A DNA stretch of 15,543 nt. Origin: an uncultured Collinsella sp. GTDB taxonomy: Bacteria > Actinomycetota > Coriobacteriia > Coriobacteriales > Coriobacteriaceae. The position numbers and the translations under genes are program-made. The notes under the pieces are model-generated. The model had not been told where the DNA came from, ran no database searches, and saw nothing but the letters and a program-made list of their open reading frames with translations. This document shows, piece by piece, positions 1-4,163 of this stretch (its first letter is position 1; each line of letters starts with the position of its first letter). The DNA lies in contig UQAU01000041.1 of assembly GCA_900539035.1 (NCBI GenBank), positions 1-15,543 on the forward strand, given 5' to 3'.

Positions 1-92
1 GGCGCCCGGATGCGTCATGCCGAAATGGCGCGAAGCACGCGGTTGACAAAACTATAGAGACACGTCCCAAAAAGACTACCCTGCTAGTTTGG

Positions 93-98
93 TAAAAT
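93..98 (+). promoter_or_regulatory. possible -10 element of the tRNA-Sec gene
   Basis: TAAAAT lies 12 bases before the mature 5' end of the tRNA-Sec, a reasonable distance for a sigma-70 type -10 box. No convincing -35 box is seen 16-18 bases upstream. A perfect TTGACA at 43-48 is too far away (44-base gap) to pair with it. The surrounding GTTTGGTA also occurs before the molybdenum hydroxylase operon. This is inference from position and weak consensus match. Confidence 0.3.
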
Positions 99-110
99 AC
101 CGCCGCACTT

Positions 111-207
111 GGGAACGGATGGGCTCCGGTGGGCTCCGCGGTCCTCAAAACCGTTGCGAGGCGTGCAAAACGTCTTGGATGTGTTCGATTCACATACGTT
201 CCCGCCA
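111..207 (+). tRNA. selC: tRNA-Sec (anticodon UCA), selenocysteine tRNA
   Basis: This is the adaptor that is charged with serine, converted to selenocysteine, and delivered by SelB to recoded UGA codons. The 97-nt fold shows the hallmarks of bacterial tRNA-Sec. The acceptor GGGAACG (111-117) pairs with CGTTCCC (197-203), followed by G and an encoded CCA. There is a 6-bp D stem with a 4-nt CGGT loop (121-136). The anticodon stem is 138-142/150-154, with TCA at 145-147. The long variable arm has a 7-bp stem (157-163/171-177). The T arm is 5 bp (179-183/191-195) with loop TTCGATT. Two things are odd: position 33, almost always U, is C here (loop CCTCAAA), and the eighth acceptor pair is G118 opposite A196. 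Any open reading frame running through here into mobA is an artefact. The neighbouring mobA suits a genome that makes Sec-containing formate dehydrogenase. Confidence 0.93.
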
Positions 208-361
208 TATGCTACCAGCGCTTTTGTGCTCGCGGTCTTGCTGCGTGCCGCAAAGGCGCTGTTTTGTTATTGCACGAGCTTTTCGTAGCGCTGCTATTTC
301 GGTGGCTGTATTTAGCTTCGTGCACCGGGTTTCGAGCATGCCGATGGAGGTGTTTTGCCGT

Positions 362-994
362 ATGACTACCGTAAGACGTGCCGATCTTTCTTGTGTCGTC
401 CAAGCGGGTGGGCTGTCCTCGCGCATGGGCTGTGATAAGGCGCGCATGGCGTTTTGCGGCGAGCCGCTCATCGAACGCGTGCTGGGTCGGCTGGCGCCAG
501 TTGCCGGCGAGTTGGTCGTGACGACTTCGCGTCCCAGCGAGCTTGTCTACCTTGAGGAGCGCGCGTTTGGCGGCCTGGTGCCGCGAATAGTGTCGGACCT
601 TGAGGGGCCGGCGGGCGCCATGCGCGGCATCGCGAGTTCGCTGACTGCGGCCCGGCTGCCTCTCGTTGCTATCGTCGCCTGTGATATGCCGTTTGTCTCT
701 TCGGAGCTTATCGGTGCCCTTGCTGGCTGTGTCGAGGCCGAGGCGCTCGACGTGTGCGTGCCGCGCGAGGAGCGGGGGATTGAGCCGCTTTGCGCCGTCT
801 GGCGCCGTGACGCGTGTGCGCCGGTTGCCCAAGAGCTGCTCGCCGGTGACCGTCAGCGAATCCGCTGCCTGATCGACCGGGTGAACGCCGGGTATTTGGA
901 CGAGCCTCAGATTGTCGCGGTCGCCTGCTCGACGCTCTGCTTCGAGAACGTCAATACGCCCGAGGAGTTTGCGGCCGCCGAGTTACTTGCCTAG
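362..994 (+). CDS. mobA: Molybdenum cofactor guanylyltransferase MobA
   Basis: MobA transfers GMP from GTP to molybdopterin, giving the guanine dinucleotide cofactor used by DMSO reductase-family enzymes such as formate dehydrogenase; it acts in the cytosol. The 210-residue product is close to the family's usual 190-200. Visible motifs are the nucleotide-binding AGGLSSRMGCDK (15-26), GPAGAMRGI (82-90, matching the usual GPLAGI), CDMPF (107-111, metal binding) and C-terminal NVNTPEEF (196-203). AGG, DK and CDMPF favour MobA over the cytidylyltransferase MocA, which normally serves xanthine dehydrogenases. The start at ATG 362 is chosen because GGAGG at 346-350 precedes it. ATG 338 or 344 would add a few residues, and any longer reading would run into the tRNA-Sec. 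Cysteines are relatively frequent (11, 24, 32, 107). The DUF3343 gene follows after 15 bases, so the two are probably one transcript. Confidence 0.88.
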   Translation: MTTVRRADLSCVVQAGGLSSRMGCDKARMAFCGEPLIERVLGRLAPVAGELVVTTSRPSELVYLEERAFGGLVPRIVSDLEGPAGAMRGIASSLTAARLPLVAIVACDMPFVSSELIGALAGCVEAEALDVCVPREERGIEPLCAVWRRDACAPVAQELLAGDRQRIRCLIDRVNAGYLDEPQIVAVACSTLCFENVNTPEEFAAAELLA

Positions 995-1009
995 ACGATT
1001 GGAGTCGCC

Positions 1010-1405
1010 ATGTCTCACGATATTTGTCCCGACACGGGAGAACCTTGCACTTGCGACGGGTCCGAACCCTGTACCTGCGGTTGCGGTGGCTGTGGACATA
1101 CTGCGGAAGAGGAAGCGGCCGCCGCGGCGTATCGCGATGCACACCGCGAAGGCCCGTCCGGTGATGCTCTCGACCATGAACGCAAGATCATCGTTTCGTT
1201 CGACAGTACCTTCGATGTGATGGAATGCGAGCAGCTGTGCCTGGATGCCGGCGTGCCCGGGCGCATTATGCCTTTGCCCGGCTCCATTACCGCCGGCTGC
1301 GGGCTGTGCTGGGCCATGCCGTTCTCGGGCGACGCCCTCGCCGCCTTCCGCGCTGCCACCGAAGGCCGCATAACCCCCGCCGACTACCATCAGCTCGTCC
1401 TCTAA
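1010..1405 (+). CDS. DUF3343 (putative Se/S carrier-like) protein with Cys-rich N-terminus
   Basis: The 131-residue protein has two parts. Residues about 59-104 look like DUF3343 (PF11823, named putative Se/S carrier-like). This part holds an IIVSFDST strand, a helix with Cys73 and Cys77, AGVPGRIMPLPGSI, and a conserved CGLC-type motif (Cys97, Cys100). Residues 1-30 form an extension with seven cysteines (6, 13, 15, 21, 23, 25, 28), including two EPCTC repeats and CGCGGCG, which resembles a metal- or chalcogen-binding segment. Residues 31-57 are an Ala/Glu-rich linker. Typical family members are only about 75-90 residues, so the extension is notable. GGAG at 1001-1004 supports ATG 1010. In other genomes the family occurs near selenium genes (SelD, YedF/SirA-like proteins); here it sits with selC and mobA. 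A role in selenium or sulfur delivery is inference, and its biochemistry is not established. Confidence 0.8.
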   Translation: MSHDICPDTGEPCTCDGSEPCTCGCGGCGHTAEEEAAAAAYRDAHREGPSGDALDHERKIIVSFDSTFDVMECEQLCLDAGVPGRIMPLPGSITAGCGLCWAMPFSGDALAAFRAATEGRITPADYHQLVL

Positions 1406-1411
1406 CCACCA

Positions 1412-1450
1412 AAACCACCACAAAGGCGCCTGTCCCCAATGTGGTGGTTT
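1412..1450 (+). terminator. 11-bp hairpin after the DUF3343 gene, possible terminator
   Basis: A perfect 11-bp inverted repeat (AAACCACCACA 1412-1422 with its complement 1440-1450) encloses a 17-base loop that contains the palindrome GGCGCC. It begins 6 bases after the stop codon. The right arm ends in TTT, but no further T-run follows, so as a Rho-independent terminator it is imperfect. It could also be an interspersed palindrome. Confidence 0.5.
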
Positions 1451-1605
1451 GGAACACGTGGACGAAACAGGTTTGAAACACGGGTTTTGCGCGTCGGACA
1501 CTCAAAAACGCTTCTACCTGCATCGTAATCAAAACGAAACATCTGCTCGTCGCCTTATGCGTAACTTTGCTGCAACAGTGCGATATTATCCATACTCGAT
1601 AAAGC

Positions 1606-1628
1606 TCGCGGCGCATGGGGCGCCGCGA
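1606..1628 (+). promoter_or_regulatory. hairpin in the gdhA leader
   Basis: TCGCGGCGC (1606-1614) and GCGCCGCGA (1620-1628) form a perfect 9-bp GC-rich stem with a 5-base loop. It ends 25 bases before the gdhA ribosome binding site. A TATTAT at 1584-1589 is a possible -10 box placing the start of transcription just before the stem; no good -35 is seen. The hairpin may affect mRNA stability or translation, but nothing in the sequence defines a ligand. Confidence 0.35.
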
Positions 1629-1662
1629 ACGACACCTTTCTTTTCCACCAATTGGAGGAAGC

Positions 1663-3018
1663 ATGAGCTACACGCAGAAAGTTCTCGACGAGCTCAAGGC
1701 CCGCTATCCCGAGCAGCCTGAGTTCATCCAGGCCGCGACCGAGATCCTCGGCACCATCCAGCCGGCGCTCGACGCCCACCCCGAGTACGAGGAGGCCGCC
1801 CTGCTGGAGCGCCTCGTCGAGCCCGAGCGCATCGTTATGTTCCGTGTCCCTTGGGTCGACGACCAGGGCAAGGTTCAGGTCAACCGCGGTTACCGCGTCG
1901 AGTTCAACTCTGCCATTGGACCCTACAAGGGCGGCCTGCGCTTTAACCCGACGGTCACCCTGGGTATGCTCAAGTTCCTGGGTCTGGAGCAGATCCTCAA
2001 GAACAGCCTGACCACCCTTCCCATGGGCGGCGGCAAGGGCGGCTCCGACTTTGATCCTAAGGGCAAGTCCAACAACGAGATCATGCACTTCTGCCAGTCC
2101 TTCATGACCGAGCTCTATCGCCACATTGGCCCCAACACCGACGTTCCCGCCGGCGACCTGGGTGTTGGCGGCCGCGAGGTTGCTTACCTGTTCGGTCAGT
2201 ACAAGCGCCTGACCAACGAGTGGACCGGCGTCCTTACCGGCAAGGGCCTCTCCTTTGGCGGCTCGCTCGCCCGTACCGAGGCCACCGGTTACGGTCTGGC
2301 CTACTTTGTGGACGAGTACCTCAAGAGCCGCGGCGACTCCTTCGAGGGCAAGAACGTCGTCGTTCACGGCTCCGGCAACGTCGCTATCTACGCGGTCCAG
2401 AAGGTCACTCAGCTCGGTGGCAAGGTGCTCGCCTGCTCCGATACCCACGGCTGGGTCGAGGATCCCGACGGCATCGACTACACCGTGCTCGAGCACATCT
2501 ACAACAAGAAGCGCTCTGGCCACGACAAGGGCGTTACGCTCGCTATGTACGTTGACGAGAAGCCTAACGCCGTGTGGCACGAGGGCGACGGCCGCGGCGT
2601 GTGGCAGCTTCCCTGCGATATCGCGCTGCCCTGCGCTCGCGAGAACACGCTGCTGCTCGAGGACGCCCAGGCGCTCGTCGCCAACGGCTGCAAGGTGGTC
2701 GGCGAGGGAGCGAACATGCCCACGACCATCGAGGCCACGACCTACTTCCAGGAGAACGGCGTCGCCTTTATGCCCGGTAAGGCTGCCAACGCCGGTGGCG
2801 TGCTCGTGTCCGGCCTGGAAATGAGCCAGAACGCCGAGCACCTGTCCTGGACCTTCGAGGAGGTCGACGGCAAGCTCGAGCAGCTCATGCGCGGCATGTT
2901 CCACAACGTGGACGACACCGCCAAGGAGTATGGCCAGGAGGGCAACTTTGTCATGGGCGCCAACATCGCCGGCTTCCTGAAGGTTGCCGACGCCATGCTC
3001 GCCCAGGGCGTCTGCTAA
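1663..3018 (+). CDS. gdhA: NADP-type glutamate dehydrogenase (class I, hexameric)
   Basis: It interconverts 2-oxoglutarate plus ammonium and glutamate, the main ammonium assimilation route in many gut anaerobes. The 451-residue product has the normal length for class I bacterial enzymes (about 444-450). The substrate-binding segment runs through NRGYRVEFNSAIGPYKGGLRF (73-93, with Lys88). PMGGGKGG (119-126) contains the likely catalytic Lys124, and PAGDLGVGGRE (161-171) carries the conserved Asp164. The dinucleotide-binding GSGNVA is at 236-241. GGVLVSGLEMSQN near residue 385 is typical of the family. The NADP preference is inferred from similarity to the E. coli GdhA type. ATG 1663 is chosen because GGAGGAA at 1654-1660 directly precedes it; an upstream in-frame ATG at 1615 lies within the leader hairpin. 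It is monocistronic, ending at a strong terminator. Codon use is that of a highly expressed gene, rich in C-ending codons. Confidence 0.96.
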   Translation: MSYTQKVLDELKARYPEQPEFIQAATEILGTIQPALDAHPEYEEAALLERLVEPERIVMFRVPWVDDQGKVQVNRGYRVEFNSAIGPYKGGLRFNPTVTLGMLKFLGLEQILKNSLTTLPMGGGKGGSDFDPKGKSNNEIMHFCQSFMTELYRHIGPNTDVPAGDLGVGGREVAYLFGQYKRLTNEWTGVLTGKGLSFGGSLARTEATGYGLAYFVDEYLKSRGDSFEGKNVVVHGSGNVAIYAVQKVTQLGGKVLACSDTHGWVEDPDGIDYTVLEHIYNKKRSGHDKGVTLAMYVDEKPNAVWHEGDGRGVWQLPCDIALPCARENTLLLEDAQALVANGCKVVGEGANMPTTIEATTYFQENGVAFMPGKAANAGGVLVSGLEMSQNAEHLSWTFEEVDGKLEQLMRGMFHNVDDTAKEYGQEGNFVMGANIAGFLKVADAMLAQGVC

Positions 3019-3044
3019 ATCTTCGCTCGACATAGCATGTGATG

Positions 3045-3076
3045 AGGCTCCCAGCTATCTGGCTGGGAGCCTTTTT
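3045..3076 (+). terminator. Rho-independent terminator of gdhA
   Basis: A perfect 11-bp stem (AGGCTCCCAGC 3045-3055 with GCTGGGAGCCT 3062-3072) with a 6-base loop is followed directly by a T-run (3072-3076, TTTTTCT). It lies 27 bases after the gdhA stop codon. Confidence 0.93.
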
Positions 3077-3094
3077 CTATCCCGGAGGACTCCT

Positions 3095-3169
3095 CATAAC
3101 TTGCGGTGATATACGGACTGTTTTGCGTTCCAGGACGACTAATCAGTCCGTATATCACCGCAAGTTATG
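3095..3169. repeat. 26-bp perfect inverted repeat, copy 1 of a dispersed palindrome
   Basis: The left arm 3095-3120 and right arm 3144-3169 are perfectly complementary over 26 bp, with a 23-base spacer. The right arm contains CAGTCCGTATATCACCGCAA, which recurs exactly in the inverted repeat after folC (15391-15409 with its first base at 15390), so this is a dispersed element. It sits between the gdhA terminator and the hydroxylase operon promoter region. There is no T-run and no reading frame. It may be a REP/BIME-like or MITE-like element, or a strong RNA stem. Confidence 0.88.
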
Positions 3170-3218
3170 GATGGGTGGGAGGATTTTGTCCTAAAACGGT
3201 GTGCGGCCCCTCGTTTGG

Positions 3219-3224
3219 TACACT
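3219..3224 (+). promoter_or_regulatory. possible -10 box of the molybdenum hydroxylase operon
   Basis: TACACT in the context GTTTGGTACACT lies about 40 bases before the first start codon. The same GTTTGGTA context precedes the tRNA-Sec -10 candidate. No clear -35 box is visible at normal spacing, so this is tentative. Confidence 0.3.
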
Positions 3225-3260
3225 AAAAGGTACTGGACAAGTGAAGAGATGGGGGAGAAC

Positions 3261-4163
3261 GTGCTCAAGTTCGGTACCTACGTCCGTGTTGGAAACGCGG
3301 CCGAAGCCTATGAGCTCTTACAGAAGAACCGCAACAACAAGATTGTGGGCGGTGGCATTTGGATGCGCCTGGGTTCGCGTCGCGTGGCGACGGCGATTGA
3401 CCTTTCGGCCTGCGGACTCGATCAGATCGAGGAGACCGAGACCGAGTTTCGCATCGGTGCCATGTGTACCCTGCGCCAGCTCGAGCGCCATGTCGGGCTC
3501 AACGCGCTTGTCAACCATGTCTTTGAGTTCGCCGTCCACGACATCGTGGGCGTGCAGCTGCGCAACACCGCCACGGTGGGCGGCAGCATCTATGGTCGCT
3601 TTGGCTTCTCGGACGTGCTCTCCGCCTTCCTCGCGCTCGATTCCTATGTTGAGCTGACGGGCGCCGGCCGCGTGCCGCTCGCGGAGTTCGTTGACATGGG
3701 CTACGTGCGCGACGTTATCGAGCACATCGTGGTCGTCAAGCACGATTACCGTGCGAGCTACGAGGCCGTGCGCAAGGCCGCGACCGACTTCCCCTCGCTG
3801 AACGTCACCGCCGCCTGGTGGGACAACACCTGGCATGTCACCGTGGGCGCCCGTCCGCTGCGCGCGACCCTGCTGCAGGGCGAGGCATGTGGCCATTTCG
3901 GCAGGCAGCCTTCCGAGGACGAGCTGCGCGCCCTGGCCACGTCCGTACGCGCGCTGAGCTACGGCACCAATATGTGGGGCTCGGCCGACTACCGCCGTCG
4001 CATCTCGGCCCCGCTTGCCGTCCAGGCCGTGCGCCGCGCCGCCGGCATCGAGCTTTCGGCCGCGCTTGCCCGCGAGCTCGAGACCGTGCAAGTGCCTAAG
4101 TTTGCCACGGACGAGTATTCCTGCCGCCGCGTGCCCGGCGTCGATTCTAGCGAGGTGCGCTAA
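3261..4163 (+). CDS. Molybdenum hydroxylase FAD-binding subunit (xanthine dehydrogenase B-type)
   Basis: This is the medium subunit of a xanthine dehydrogenase-family complex. It carries FAD and passes electrons from the [2Fe-2S] clusters to an acceptor such as NAD or ferredoxin. At 300 residues it matches the usual about 290. The first FAD loop is VGGGIWMRLG (29-38), a divergent form of the common AGGTDLL. The second is NTATVGGSIYGRFGFSD (102-118). Later come the YEAVRKAATDFPSLNV segment and the C-terminal small domain ending around RRISAPLAVQAVRRA. The start is GTG 3261, preceded by GGGGGAG (3251-3257). The in-frame ATG 3249 would add four residues but has no good ribosome binding site. The stop overlaps the start of the next gene (TAATG), implying translational coupling and a joint complex. 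Whether the substrate is xanthine, another purine or a different heterocycle cannot be read from the sequence. Confidence 0.87.
   Translation: MLKFGTYVRVGNAAEAYELLQKNRNNKIVGGGIWMRLGSRRVATAIDLSACGLDQIEETETEFRIGAMCTLRQLERHVGLNALVNHVFEFAVHDIVGVQLRNTATVGGSIYGRFGFSDVLSAFLALDSYVELTGAGRVPLAEFVDMGYVRDVIEHIVVVKHDYRASYEAVRKAATDFPSLNVTAAWWDNTWHVTVGARPLRATLLQGEACGHFGRQPSEDELRALATSVRALSYGTNMWGSADYRRRISAPLAVQAVRRAAGIELSAALARELETVQVPKFATDEYSCRRVPGVDSSEVR

Noticed and set aside
43..48. Perfect TTGACA -35 box upstream of selC
   Set aside because: No -10 box lies at 15-19 bases; the nearest TATAGA is only about 5 bases away and TAAAAT is 44 bases away.
75..84. GACTACCCTG shared between the region before selC and the 17-bp palindrome near 15444
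   Set aside because: A 10-base match is expected many times by chance in 15 kb and the flanks differ.
89..361. N-terminal extension of the mobA reading frame through the tRNA region
   Set aside because: It overlaps the complete tRNA-Sec, has no MobA-like sequence before the AGGLSSRMG motif region, and a ribosome binding site supports ATG 362.
208..361. A small gene or terminator between selC and mobA
   Set aside because: No reading frame with a ribosome binding site other than mobA, and no hairpin with a T-run, could be supported in these 154 bases.
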